Notes: generated from the sequence alone by a model not told the origin. Positions 37,406 through 50,584 are shown, counted from the first letter of the stretch. The stretch: 64,000 bases of DNA from Manduca sexta (GCF_014839805.1 NC_051128.1:12600466-12664465); one strand, 5' to 3'. Numbers and translations: made by a program.

Positions 37406-39384
37406 AATAAAGGTAATTTTAATTTAATTTTCTAAACAGATGGCGCTGATGCTGTAAGTTACAGACTTATGTAGTGAGAAAGAATTTTTATGCGGGCAAA
37501 GCTGCAAGGAAATGAATAAATTAAGATAAAAAATATATTAATAAAGATTGCAGCAAGCATGAGTGTACCCTTAGGTTTCCGTCATAGAGCAGAGCGAAAC
37601 AATGTAAATTTTATGCGTTAGAATGGACTGTATGGGAATTCCTCTTCAAAAATATTCAAATGAACAATGCCTTGACTCTTCTACCATTGAATTTGCAACA
37701 ACGCGTATACAGCAATTAATAAAACGATATGTTGCAAGATCTCCTATCTACTGTAACAGTATTAAATCATAACGAGGAGAAAGTACTTTCTATGCAAATG
37801 ACAACACGATGAGCCGCCATTGTTCCAGCTTCAGACAAGCTCAAACCAGGTAACATAACGGGGTACTGCAAACATGTCATTTGTAAAGCAACAACGTAGT
37901 ATCTGAAATTATATAAAAACTTCCTGTAGTAGAATTGTAGATTTTAGAGGTATTGTTTATAAGAATATGAATGTCTCAAAATATTACTGTATTCATATTT
38001 TCCGAAAAACAATGTTCGAGAAGTTTCTTGTTAAAAAAATACAGTCGAATTAAGAACCTCCTGCTTCTTTGAAATCGGTTAATTAAAAGTGACAATATTC
38101 ATGCGAAAGGTTTACACCCTCCGATAAACAGTGGCTTATATCATCTCTATTACAGATTAAAATTGGAAACAAATATGTCAAACTAAAACAGTTATTAACG
38201 TAAAAAAAAATTGTGAAGAAAATTCTTAAAGTAGTAGATGTTATCCATTTGATGAATGTTGCTTTGACATCACGCAAGACTGAACGTATTGTTACTCCAT
38301 TTCGAAACCGCAATGTATTTAGACGGAATATAAAAAATATCGTTAGAAAGGCAATCGCAGACAATTTTCCGCGACCGACAATGCTAGCTACTTATTTTGT
38401 TCGTCCGGTCAACACCCCATTTTATACTTTGCGATAAATTGAAATCAATTGCAGTTCGAAAGGAAATTGTGTTTTAGAACTAAACATAACATTTTTGGAA
38501 CGAAGTTTTTTTAAGTTACGAAATTAGTGTTAAATCGTGATAGTCGTAAACTTGATTCCGTTTCTTAAAATGAAAATATTCTACGCATAAATTTTTACGA
38601 AGATAAAGTTTTTTACCAATGTTTCAAGATCCAAAAAAAAGTAGAATAATATAACACCGTTTTGGAACAGAAAAGCATGAAGTAATAATTAATATAATCA
38701 TTAATATATAAATATACTTAATATAATTAAATGTAGAAAAAATTAATTAGAGCAAGTCAATACAATAGAAATTATAGTGACGATAGCGATTCATACGATA
38801 AATTAGCTTTGAAAGACGTGTTAACTGAATTCCGTGTCTAGACCCCAATGCCTAGGTTATAAAGTTTACATAAAAACTTGAATGCATTTAGTGATGAAGT
38901 AATAAAAACTGTTCACGAACAGGCACAATCCTTGTAAGTTTCAATTTGGCAAATTGCTTTCGCGGCATTTAATGCATTTGAAATATTTCCTGTAATATTG
39001 CCAGATCTTATAATTATTCATTATTTTATGGAATTAGACTAGACTCTTATAAAATTAAAACTGCCTTTAAGTTTTTTTCTTCATGATCTACGCGATAGAT
39101 GGAGAAAATAAAAATGTATACATAAGTATACTATGTTCGAAGTGAACTGTTGATTAGATCTGGTTTAACATAATACAAGCTTTTTGTTCCGGAACAATCC
39201 ACAGTAAGAATTCTATTCTGGGGAAAATTAGGACGAGGGCGGGGCTGCAAAAACATAGCTTGCATAAGATGCACCACTTGTTAATACAATATGCTTTGGT
39301 TAATAATCAACCCACATTGAACCAGGTAGATATATTCCCATGATCATGCTTCCTTAGTACATTTTTTGTGCCCCACTTCGCTAT

Positions 39385-39580
39385 GAAACGAAGTGTACAA
39401 TTAATTTTTCAACTCCTTCATATCTTTCTCTTTGATTAATTTCGTTGCGGGATGTAGAGAGATTAATGTTCCCTGAGCCTGGCCGAGCTTCATCGCTCTG
39501 TGTCATAAAAGGCGTGCCATTGCCGATCCTCGCTTGAAAGAGTTGCCGTTGCGGGTGTGAGGGCGGAAAAAGTGTCTAAG
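39385..39580 (+). repeat. Interspersed repeat (inverted copy at 19557-19745)
   Basis: TTGATTAATTTCGTTGCGGG, GCCGAGCTTCATCGCTC, TGTCATAAAAGGCGTGCC and GTTGCGGGTGTGAGGG match the other copy on the opposite strand. Confidence 0.65.
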
Positions 39581-39934
39581 TCCCATTAAGGGAAATCTTG
39601 ACAAAGCGAACTTATGTATAAAAACATCAATAAACAGAAATGAAGGACTCTACAACCCATGTAATCACTTTGACAATTTAGTATCCACACAATTTCAGGA
39701 AACAGAAATAACTCTTTACAATATGTAAAGTCATGTGTGCTCTTATTGAATTATGGCCACCTTAACCATAAAATTAGCGATTCCTTGATATGAAACCTCG
39801 GGAACATACTCTACCCAATTAGATGTAGAAAAAGACCGCTCTAATCAATCTTACACCACAATTACCATCCTCTAATAACAGCTTACAAGATCATCTATTG
39901 TGAATTTGTCACACGGTGAAGTAATAAATAGGTG

Positions 39935-40065
39935 TGTACGGCGCGGCGGGTTACAACGCTTGGCGGGCCGCGGTTCGGTTTCAGGGGTAAACGACCTGAA
40001 TCAATGGGCTGTGACCATTTGAGATATGCTCGCCAGCCGCGCAGACTGCGGCGCTGCTGTCTTGC
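39935..40065. promoter_or_regulatory. Isolated CpG-rich patch
   Basis: About 130 bp rich in GCGGC, GGGCCGCGG and CCAGCCGCGCAG. There is no reading frame with clear splice sites. It could be another promoter or leader exon. Confidence 0.3.
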
Positions 40066-43000
40066 CGAGATAAACTTAAGATGCCTGGGTGGTTTTAAAC
40101 GAAATTTTTAGGTTATAAAAACTTTTTAACAAAAACTTATACCGCCTTCAAAAACCATTAAAAAAACAAAATATAATTGAACATAACCATGACCCTACTA
40201 GTTAGCAATTTTGGACTCCGTATTTTAAACATTAGTTATTAAATCAGCTAGTTAAACTGGATAAATACATGAACAAATTTACGAAAACTATGTTTAATTA
40301 TTATTAGGCACCGACTCCAAAATTGGTTAGCAGTATATAGGTAATGTTATGTTGCACACAACAATTGATGAATATTGAGTTTATACTTGAATCTAGAAGG
40401 AAGGTAGAGTTTTTCGGATTAATTTGTAGAAAAATTATCCACTTACCTATTTTTTAAGAGATTTTATACATGTATTTCATTGACTCCCAGGCTATGCAAA
40501 AAGGCTTTACTTTAAAGATAGAAAATTTCTTAAAATCTATTTGTCGTTTGTTCCCATTATGGTTCTTCAAAACATATTCGTAAATATGGAAAATACACAA
40601 TATCAATAACATTAAAATTAGACATGTCAAAATATTATCTTCCCGCGTCATATATATGGAAGAACACAAAGAAGTTTTCGAAGAATACACCTATAACATA
40701 ATAATATATATTATAAATATAAAAAACTGGAAGAGACAAAGAGCATTACAATACAATGGAAAAGAAGATCTCTCATTTTGTCCACCAATATTAAGTTTCA
40801 CTTAATGCTTTCTTAACAACGTTTAGCAGTTAGCACTATTACCTAACTGAAACGCGCTAACACTAGGTTTAGAAACGCCAACGCGAGCGTTAATTAAAAA
40901 ATATTCACTTGTAAATATTTTTTAATTAGACTTAGTTACGAACGTAATAAGTTTGCTTTACGTACTGATGATTCGTTTGCGTGTTACTTAGATTTTATAG
41001 TTAAAATTAATAAATCACTTCATAGTCAGCCATATCACAGATTATTATGGTCAGATTTTCATTCTGACTCTACTGCCACTACATTGGACCTGTTCTTTAT
41101 AGGTTATGACAAACCGCGTCGATTCCTCGCGGTTTCTACGCAAGGAATCGTTATTGTGGTTGCACTTGTTGCATCTCTACGAAGACTATACCTACTCCGA
41201 TGAGGAGTTACATTTGAATTTGCAGTTATTGCGCGGAAATAAATAAATAGAAGCTGTACTGCTGATATTAAATCCGCAGTTTTCTAGGACTTTATAATTA
41301 TATTGTAGATCTTTAAATGGATTTAATTAGGAATACGCTTAGTTAGTCCAATATAAATTTCTTATTACGTCACTAACACTGCATAGTTCACACTGATATA
41401 ATTAATTCTCTATTTTTACCTATATTATTTGTGTATTATTTTTATATAACTATTTAATTATTAATTATTTTTTTTTATAAAACAGTGCTAGAATATCTCA
41501 TTTCCATATATATTGTTTTACATTAGCTTAAATCATTATAGAAAACTTTAGTTTAGTCCCTAATTGTTCTATAGTATTTTTTTAAATATGGAACATAAAC
41601 CGCTGTAGTTTCATCGAAATTAATTAAACGTTCATAAATGCAATGTTTTCACATTTAGTTTCCAGCGTGATAACGTTTGGTGTTTGACAACCGTATCCAG
41701 CAAAAGCAACGCAATACCGCGAGGCGCGAAACTTTCTTCAATTATTTTTCACGTAACTCGGCTTAGGTATAAGTAAGTTATCCTTTAACGACTTTCACAA
41801 GATAACATGCAGCATAAAAATACGTATTAATAAATGAGAAAAAACACAATATTGTATATCTTTTTAAATATAACTAGCAGTAATTAATATCCAATAAATT
41901 ATCAGTAATTAAATATCCAATGAATTTGTTAACTATTTATTAATACGCAGTGTCGCATTGCTAGGATTATTCGCTCACCGGCAATGGTAATTTAAAGATC
42001 ACTTTCCTTATAATACTTAAACTCTACAGCAATAAAAAACAATAACTTGTCTACACACACTTTTGTTTTTTATTTCTGAGAATAATGTTAATATACTCCG
42101 AACTTCTATTGTATATACGAGTATTTTTAATATACATCTTTGAAATGGGGCTCTCTGGTTATAATAAAATAACCTAGCCATGATTCACTTAGATATGTTA
42201 TATTTTGATTTGAAAATAAACAAAAAATATCGCAGAAATAGTTGTTGGTTGTGTAGACCAGAACCTAGATTAGACCCTTGGAAATCTAATCATCAACTAC
42301 ACGAAATTAAGTGTCAATATTAAAAAACGCATTTTAATATTGGCAAGACAAGTAACAACAAATAGGTAAGTACCTATTATGACTAACAGATAGCGCGCAA
42401 AAAACAATCATCCATCTACAAAAAAACTGAAGTTCTAAAGGAGTAACAAAAAATGGGTTTACTTCACAAGTATATTACTTGTAATATTGTAAAGATTATC
42501 ACTAACATTAAAGAAAACTGCTTTGACGCTAGTTTCATAAATACCGCCAAAACTGAGCTTGTACGGACAGCAAAAAACAAACGTTCGCAGATATTCATCG
42601 ACCGGCAGCGGGCACATTTTATTCTACACAATGGGTATGTTTCATACAATCACAGCATCTAACAATGAAAGTTGAGCGCCAAAGCTAGTACAAAAATCTC
42701 AACATTCTACCATTAAATGAGATTAAAAGAATGAGGACGTAGTAAGTTCCAGCGCAGACATTGATTCTCACATATAGTGTAACAAGTATTTAGGCCACAA
42801 CGCCGTCGGCGGCCTCTATCAACGGCAACACATAAGAAAAATCTATTTTTTATCGTGTACAAAACTAATTAGCAGATAGAAATCATCAGCGTGCGCTTTA
42901 GGCGCGGTCCGCCGATGTGCAGCAACATGCACTTTCAATTCTTATACGGTTATTTTAATGATCACATTCGAGCTGTTGTTTTCGGCACATCGTCTCGTTG

Positions 43001-43169
43001 CGTTAATCGAAACTATTAACCATCAGGCGGGAAACGCCGTGGAAATGCCGTAAAGCGCAGCATGAAACACGTTAGTTGCAGCGTCCGAAAATATACTAAC
43101 TATATATAGACGTAAGGAAATGCCTTTGGTGTCGATGTGCCGCAGTGTCACGAGTTTTATAACGAGTGA

Positions 43170-43345
43170 AGTGCGAGGCTGGTGTACTTACCAGAATCTT
43201 GCGCTCGCATGTTACAGCGGTTGTCCGATGCGTGTTTATTTCACTGAAATTATATTTGTTCGCGTCACCGCTCGTCGCTTGCGCAGATCCCGGTCGTGTG
43301 GCGCCCGCCCGGGCGGTGTGCCGACTGACGGGCCGAGCGCGCGAT
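43170..43345 (-). promoter_or_regulatory. CpG-rich promoter-like patch
   Basis: GC-rich sequence (CCCGCCCGGGCGG, GGGCCGAGCGCGCG) surrounded by AT-rich DNA, directly upstream of the 43192-43210 candidate exon. No TATA box seen. Confidence 0.45.
43192..43210 (-). CDS. Candidate distal first coding exon (MRAQDS)
   Basis: On the minus strand ATG (43208-43210) opens six codons plus G and ends at a near-perfect donor GTAAGT, with a CpG-rich patch upstream (43215-43345). Phase 1 would fit the 7096-7246 exon, about 36 kb away, but a link to that gene rests on phase alone. Confidence 0.35.
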
Positions 43346-45081
43346 CACACACCGTTTTTGTTGCACATTATATTTTACACTGTGTTCATAACCATATTAC
43401 ACTTCATCACTTATCTTCTGCATTATTATTAATTGAATTAAAAATCCTTTTTCTGTGTTTTTAAAATGTCTGTTAACGAGTAGAGTTCTTTTTTAAAAAT
43501 GAAAATTCTATTGCCAACCTAACCTTATCGATCCGGCGCGACGGCACTGTGACTCCTCCGTGTGTAGTTGGAAAACAACGCACGCGCAGTTTCCGAACTA
43601 TTCAAGCATTGAATCAATGTTTGCTCGCTCTACATCGTGCAGCCGCTTTAGCAAGCGGCTTTGTCCAAAGAAAAATTGCACAAATGTTATGAACGTTGTT
43701 TTGTAAAGCCGAAAATGACAACACCCATCAACTGCATTGGCAACGCTTGTAGAAATAATGTTCGAACTTCCGAGAAAGCAGATCATAGTTTTACAGCAGA
43801 TATTCGTGGAGAACCGTTATGAATAATGTCTGTGTGCATTGATTACTTCCAAACATGCAAAGTCGAGTTTCAATAAAAAACTAGCATATCCGAAAACCAG
43901 CAAGGTTACATTATACACACGTAATCACTGACTACGTTCATGAAAACAATTTAAAATGTTTTGACACGGATTTGCCGGCTTTATTATTATGAAGCTTGTA
44001 TTAATAAACAATGGCTAGTAACAAGGAGCGACGACCTTCCGAAGGAGGCTGGAAGCGACTGTGAGACGAGATGCGTTTCAGTGCCGCGCCCTTGGGGACT
44101 CTGGTCACCAGTGAACCGCGACTAATGATTAAAGATAAGAACCAAATATGATTACGATAGAACGAAAACATCTATGTAATCTTAAAATGTTTGTTCAACT
44201 TCTTACATTGCTGTGAATCATGAGATCCGAGACTCAATAGGTAGGAAAATCCTTACAAAGTTTTTCGCTTTGATTTTGTATTTTTGCTTCATTGCACAGT
44301 TTATAATTTCATATTAGGAGAGGTAAGTAAGTAATTTCCTTATTTCTTTACTTTTCAACTTCCATAATGGTCGGCAGCGCACTCATAGTTGATCTGAATT
44401 CTGAAATAGTAAGTCGGTATAAAAAAAAATTAACAACAGCTCACTCATCATGTAAATACTTTATTAACGAAATGTATTCAAATAATAGTCATAATAACAG
44501 TAGTAATACAACTTTTTCAACGAAATATATTCAAATATTAGATAAATATCAACTGTAAAATTCCATACGATGTTAATAATGTTCAGTAGTGAATAAATTA
44601 TTTTTAAATGTTTCATGCATTAGTAACCACGTTTCTATTAACTGCATGATACTTTAAAAGCAAAGGTTTATTAATACCTAACGCATTCATACAGAATTGT
44701 ACGATTTTATAGCAAAATTACAATACGTTGTAAACCAATTGATTTATAATTTTAATTAAATACCTACAGGTACAATATGTAAGCCAAATATCTGATTACA
44801 TATTTTTCTTTTTATACAAATTGCTGAAACAACTATAGTTCTCACCAAACACACTTTAATACTTTGACCTAATGTTAAGATGAGACGATAGAATGAGTAT
44901 TACACATGTAAGCCAGGTATTTGCGGGTCATTGTTCTAGTATAGGAAGGGGAAATTAAGTAGTATTTAAGAGCGTAAACACAAAAATAATTGAAACCGAA
45001 AAATATAAAACTTTGTCCGTTAACAAATAATACTTGCTTACTAACTTGATATATCCAATCAACGAAATATATATTACTTTA

Positions 45082-45260
45082 TTAACCGACTTTTTTTAAA
45101 GTCGGTTAAAAAGGAGGAGGTTCGCAATTCGAGAGTATTTTTTTATGTTTGGTACCTTATGAGGATATGACTTTTGACTTTGTGAGCTGATTTTGATGAT
45201 TCTTTTTTATTTGAAACCTGTTATTTACCGTGTGGTCCCATATAAATTAATATTCCATTA
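45082..45260 (+). repeat. Interspersed repeat starting with a perfect 12-bp hairpin
   Basis: TTAACCGACTTT and AAAGTCGGTTAA form a perfect stem with a TTTT loop (45082-45109). GGAGGAGGTTCGCAATTCGA and the GATTTTGATGATTCTTTTTT block follow, a combination I know from common lepidopteran repeats. Confidence 0.55.
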
Positions 45261-46734
45261 TTGTTGTTCCCTTGACTTCAGAGACACGTGTCAGAAAACT
45301 CTTAAAATAATCTCTTAAAAAAAGCAAAAAATTATGTCGTGAAAAATGTGGTCGCTTTCCGGGCGGATAAAAAATATAACATACCACCAGCGAATGGGTT
45401 ACTTAATACAAATAATCTATCTTCGACGCTCATATTAAAAAATTAGGGTGTTTATGTTCACGAAGGGGGATCAGTATGAAGAAGAGCTCTTATTGGGTCT
45501 CCGGTCATCTACGTGTATAAAATATAAAACACGAATAGGTATGACTTCATTTTGTACGTCATTTGTTTACCTACTTAGGTTGCATTTGCGTATAAGCATT
45601 AAAACTCTTTATCGATGATCTGTTCGCTTTAACCGGATATCATTTTAGAACTACTGAAGGAACTCAGTACTGACAGTTGAGCTCAGCACGCAAGCTAATG
45701 TACCAAGCCGGGTTGATAGCTTCATGGTCGTAAGGTTATTGATAGAGAACCATATTTGTTGTTATACTTGATTTTATAATTGGTAAAGTTACAACCATAC
45801 CTAAAATATTTACCTTTAAAACAACGCTTTATTTAATAACTCCTTTAGCTCTACATCTCTATAAGAGTGTAGAAAGTTTTATCTATTTTTTTTTTTATCC
45901 AAGTCATTTTAATATTTCAAAGTTTTGTAGTTACAAACTTAATATTATTATAACTGTACTATAGTTATTATCATTAGATTAATAATTAAAGGGATTAAGT
46001 AACAAAGACAGGACATCTCAAGCTAAAAAGTTCTTCAAATACAAATTTCAAGAATTAAACTTCTTACAATGTATTTTAACAAAACCTTCGTACTGTAAAC
46101 AAAACATTAATATTTCCGATTTAGCTCCCGCTCTAAGCACACTCAACGCTAAAGAATTTCCGCCTTGAGTAACTGTAGAGATTTTTCATACGTCTGTACG
46201 TGAAGCCGTACAAAACTAACCTTTTATGCACTCGATAGAAGGTCGTCCAACGACATGAACAGTGCACTGAAATGTTTAATTACACAACTCATTACAATAA
46301 ATGTCGGTGTTTTATATTGGAGAATTGAAAAAGTCTATTATGGCGGGAAACTATGTTTTCAAGATGGATTCCTGTAAATATTATTTAAAGTAACCCTTCT
46401 TAAAGATTCGAAAAATGTTGTAAAATTAATATCGCATTGACATCATTAGTCTCCTACATAAATACTATTGACATAACTCTATAGCTCTATAAACTATCGT
46501 ATTTGGAAAAAAGCGATCTTCAAAACCCATTAAAAATAAGTTAGTAAATGATTGTCAGTGAAATGTTTTTTCCTTTATTAACTTTTGAGTTAAATGGGTT
46601 TGAGTAGTAAACAGTAAGTACTTAGAAAACCAAACTCTAAAATGAGAATAATTTAATTTAATAATTTAATTTAGAATAATAATTTTAAGTAATTTGCATT
46701 ATCGGCTACTCATGAGTTTTTGACTCTCATTATA

Positions 46735-46895
46735 GGTATCCCAAGATACAGGCATAGCCTAGTTTGGGGACCCCTGACAATAATTGAAATGCTTAAACTC
46801 AGATATGCCAATTACTGTTTATGTACTTCGTAATGTTATTATTTCTGTGTTCTTTTTGTTGCAATAAAGTTAAATTATTATTATATTATTATTAG
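46735..46895 (+). repeat. LINE 3' UTR fragment with ATT tail
   Basis: CCCAAGATACAGGCATAGCC TAGTTTGGGG, then TTTTTGTTGCAATAAAGTT and ATTATTATT repeats. A related piece lies at 31963-32045. Confidence 0.6.
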
Positions 46896-47569
46896 AATGT
46901 CGCAATTTTTGCAAATATGATAGTTTACTTAAAGGCCATCAAACTATATAAAAAATAGTTCCGTTATTGAATTAGGCTGGCTGGCTCTTACTACACAGGC
47001 CTGTAGAGCTAATATCCAAGATTATACACAAATCATCTGCCGCATGAATATTCACGTAGGCGTTGAATCCTTGCCGCCCGCCCGCTCCTTATACGCCACG
47101 TCACGTAAGTGAAAGGAGTTAACTGATGCTTGAATTAATTACCAAGGGTATAAGCGCTAACTAACGGTAGCTATCGGCGTATTGATTTGAATTAAAAAGG
47201 TTTTATTGAGCCTTAGAACTGTTGAAGTGAAAATAATTTGAATTAAAAAAGTGTTATTTAGTTTATAAAACTGTTGTAGCGAAAATAAATTGCGCACTGA
47301 ATGGACTACGTCAGCCTATATTTCATTTGATACTTGTGCTTATTTCAAAAAATAATGTTGCAATAATTTATATGTAGAAATTTCAGTTATTTGTACTCCA
47401 ACATATCACAGTTGAAGAGACAATAGGAGCACCTTAATGTACCTGTATTAAATAAGTTTTGAAATCATAACAACAAAAATATTCTTAAAAACTACAAAAG
47501 TCCCGAAAACACTGAAGCGATTTATAGCGCTACAAGAACGACGCCAGCACCATCTATAAAAAAAAATAA

Positions 47570-47738
47570 CAATTCCATTATTCGACATTGGATATTACCG
47601 GATAAAAAGTGTATTTTATTAATTCAGGACATGATTTAAACGTGTACCACATTTTATCAAAATCCGTTCAGCCGTTTACTTCTAAAACATCCAAACATTA
47701 TCATAAACTTTCGCGTTTATATTAATAAGAAGTTAGAT
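47570..47738 (-). repeat. RTE-derived repeat, diverged
   Basis: On the plus strand ATCAAAATCCGTTCAGCCGT and AACTTTCGCGTTTATATTAATAAG are the reversed start of the RTE-type repeat. Confidence 0.55.
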
Positions 47739-48287
47739 AATTTTAGTAGGTTGTCCTTAATTTCTCGTTGCACTAGCACTTTGCACAAACCTGACGGAAA
47801 TTGTAAATGCATCTGCAGCGAGTTCTATATTCGATGTTTATATTGGTTTGGCTGAAAGATATAGCGTTTTCGAGACACCGTATCTACCTAGAAATATGGC
47901 CACATAGATTGCCAATGTATCGCTCAGATACAAACAATATATTATTATTAGCTATTAAATATAATGCACGAACTAAAATAACGTCTTATAAATCCATCGC
48001 ATTTTTCATTTGTCGATATAGCCTCAATATTGTTCGTGTTTGAGTCAACATTATGCCAAGGATTAGCTAAGCAACATGACCTTTCATATAATGTAAGATT
48101 CCATAAATTTACAGAATATAGAAATCATTTTCTCTCAACCAATAGCATCAATAGTTATTAACCCTTAATTTGGCAGAGAATCGATTTATCTTATTTTGTG
48201 AAATAACATATAAATCTGAAGTTATGTATTAAAAATAAGTTTAGGAAAAATAGAAAAAAAAATATAACATTTACAGATTTTCAGGAA

Positions 48288-48366
48288 ATCAATGTTCATC
48301 ACAATGAACACTGCGAAATCCTTAAAGAACAAAAACTGCTTTTTTATGTTCACCGTGGTAAACATT
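48288..48366. repeat. Subterminal palindromes of the piggyBac-like element (left pair)
   Basis: ATGTTCATCACAATGAACA near 48290-48311 and ATGTTCACCGTGGTAAACATT near 48347-48367. Likely transposase or host-factor binding repeats. Confidence 0.6.
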
Positions 48367-48536
48367 GCCAAATTAGTGTTGTTTTTAAAGGTGAAATAAA
48401 AAAACTTTTTTAATCAATAATTTAAATTATTTATTATGAAAATGTAAAAAAACAATTACGAGAAGTTTATCCTGTTATGACACAGAGCTATAAATTGCAT
48501 TTAATGCAATGTACAGTTGTATTTATTTGAGAAAAC

Positions 48537-49483
48537 TCACATCGCGCCATGTCTTTTTTTTATACTCGGAAAATGTCCTGTCTTATCATATCCTACGAGG
48601 ATTGTAGGTCTGGCTGATCTTGGTTTTATAATCTTGCAATCCTGTACTTGTTGGCGAGAATTTGATTTATATTTCTTTGTCAAACATATATAAATCTCAT
48701 AACGAAAATTTTTAAATGACCTTTTTTTCCTCAATTCCTAAAACAGTTACGTTTATTCAATAGACAAGCATTATTTATGTATATATCTAGTAACTAACCA
48801 AATATGGCAATATACCACCTTCTAGTCTTAAATGGTAGTCTATACAATGATGTTAACATATCAGCCAGCTCTACATCTCCCATGTATTTGTTATGCTCGT
48901 GAAATTTTTTCGGACAATCAACCTCTACCTTTTGTTTCTGCTATTTACAATATCTTTTTATTTTCCCCATAGGATCAGATCCAACAAATGAGCTTATAAG
49001 AGTCACTGGTTTATTATTATTCCATTGTACTGTAACTAATTAGTCTGTTAGTACAGGATTTATCACTAGTGTCAGAAAGTGCATGCTTACCAGGAACAAG
49101 TGGCAATATTCTATCCATGCAACCTTGTATTTTATGCTGTTAACAAGCAGAAAAAACACAAACAAAACAAAAACCCATCACATGAAAACGAACTATTTAT
49201 TCATGGAAACTCATCCCTAATTTAGCAATGTTCATCACAGTGAACATGTTAAATTGAAAAAAAAATTGCGAGTATTTGGCAATGTTCACTGTAATGAACA
49301 AACAGGTTTGCCGGTAAAAAATATTACTAAAATAGTATAATTCTACACGAAAAACATACCAAATCGAGGTACAGATATTGATTAATAAATCAAATGCATG
49401 GAAAAGTTAGGATAGTTATGTATACCATGTAAAATATAAAAGTTTACCTTGCGAAGTATTGAGTGCCCGCGTCTACCCGACAT
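48537..49483 (-). pseudogene. piggyBac-like transposase remnant
   Basis: A start (MSGRRGHSILRKV) near 49483 is followed by unrecognisable sequence. The C-terminal half is then recognisable in broken frames at 48790-49050: WNNNKPVTLISSFVG, MGDVELADMLTSLYRL and RRWYIAIFG, typical of PGBD-family transposases. The distal part (48537-48734) includes KPRSARPTILVGYDKTGHFP. In-frame stops and loss of the middle (with the catalytic aspartates) mark it as dead. Confidence 0.75.
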
Positions 49484-49645
49484 CTTAACTAGATAATGAC
49501 AAGTAAACTATTTTGCCACTTGTAGAATTATATTTTCCAGTATCAAGATGCTTTAAACTTACTATACGTAAAATAAAAATAAGGGAAATGTAGAAAACAG
49601 TCGTTAAATATATTTTTTTCGTGAATGTATATCACAGTGAACAAT
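49227..49645. repeat. Subterminal palindromes of the piggyBac-like element (right set)
   Basis: ATGTTCATCACAGTGAACAT (about 49229-49248), ATGTTCACTGTAATGAACA (about 49282-49300) and a degenerate copy near 49626-49643 right beside the right end. Confidence 0.6.
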
Positions 49646-49759
49646 ACCAAATTAAGGGTTAAAAGAAAACATAATTAGTTTACTTATTGACATATGTCTT
49701 CTAATGTGGTTTCCTTAGGAAGTGTTTGCAAAAGTCCCAAATGGGACAGGGCGCACTCT

Positions 49760-49998
49760 AAATAAAATAATGACCCATACCAAAATTGCCAATTTGCGGG
49801 AATCGTCAAACAACCAATTTCTGTTTGCGACCTTTTAGTATTTTCCCTTTTTTTTCATGCTATAGGTTTCATTTTTTACCTATCCTAAATAAGCTCAATT
49901 TTATAGCAACTTCAAAAAAAAAAGGTAGCAAACAAAAATTAGTTTTCCGACGACTGCCACAAATTAACAATTTTGAAATAGGTCATTATTTTATTAAA
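49760..49998. mobile_element. Hairpin MITE with about 75-bp inverted repeats
   Basis: The left arm (about 49760-49838) and right arm (about 49914-49998) are reverse complements at roughly 80 percent by eye. Shared blocks include AATAAAATAATGACC, CAAAATTG, AATTTG and TTTGTTTGC/GACCTTTT. The central spacer is about 75 bp. It lies about 100 bp from the piggyBac-like element. The family is not known to me. Confidence 0.65.
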
Positions 49999-50584
49999 AG
50001 TACGAAGTTTCGAGTCTCCCAATTACAAGTGCTAATGGCCAATCTACCTCTTTATTATAATTACTTGAAATCACTGGTGAAAACAATTTTCGGGAATTGG
50101 TCCGATATAAAGTATTATGTAGCCGCGGCCTTACGCTGACGTGTTCCTGTGTTTAGGTTATGATCTAAACAAATGAACTGACTGACGAGTGTCAGAGCAT
50201 GCACGCTTTCCGTAGTATTATAATGCTTTTTGATGCGCGCTGCACTTGTTCCCATCAATACGGTAGTTTTTATAATAACTTACGGAAGAGGGTAGTTTCC
50301 TATGCTTGATTTAATTTATTATTTTATAATGTAACAAAATAATATCAAAAAGAAATTCTTCTGTGAAATCAGCATCAATATTGGTTGTAAAATAAAGAAG
50401 TAATTCATATTTGAAATATTCTTTAGCAAAAGTGGGAGCAAGGTCGGGATATAGCGCTGTCCTTTTCTCACTCATGAAACGTTATGGCCGGTGACATTGG
50501 GTGACGTCACATTTCACTATAACTGTATTTGACAACTTTCCTTTCCACAAAATTGCAAAGCTTTATAACTTATTTACGCATATA

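Larger units (their letters stand above)
32050..39930. other. AT-rich region, repeats only
   Basis: Holds SINE, LINE and RTE fragments and the MITE at 36744. An open frame at 34528-34752 has mixed codon usage and no recognised motif. Confidence 0.5.
40066..48157. other. AT-rich region, repeats and one promoter-like patch
   Basis: Contains the CpG-rich patch at 43170-43345 and the repeats at 45082, 46735 and 47570. A slightly GC-richer stretch at 44030-44130 shows no frame I can support. Confidence 0.5.
48162..49658. mobile_element. piggyBac-like DNA transposon, internally deleted
   Basis: TTAA at 48158-48161 and 49659-49662 directly flanks inverted ends CCCTTAATTTGG / CCAAATTAAGGG. TTAA targets and CCY-type ends are the hallmark of piggyBac. 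Subterminal near-palindromes related to TGTTCATCACAGTGAACA occur five times. A minus-strand transposase remnant has the C-terminal part but not the catalytic core, so the 1.5-kb element cannot move by itself. Confidence 0.88.

Noticed and set aside
43120..43464. Plus-strand ORF of 114 aa
   Set aside because: It crosses the CpG-rich patch. The splice and start signals are on the other strand and its translation has no recognisable motif.
45082..45120. Helitron 3' end
   Set aside because: The hairpin is perfect, but CTRR does not follow at the expected distance on either strand.
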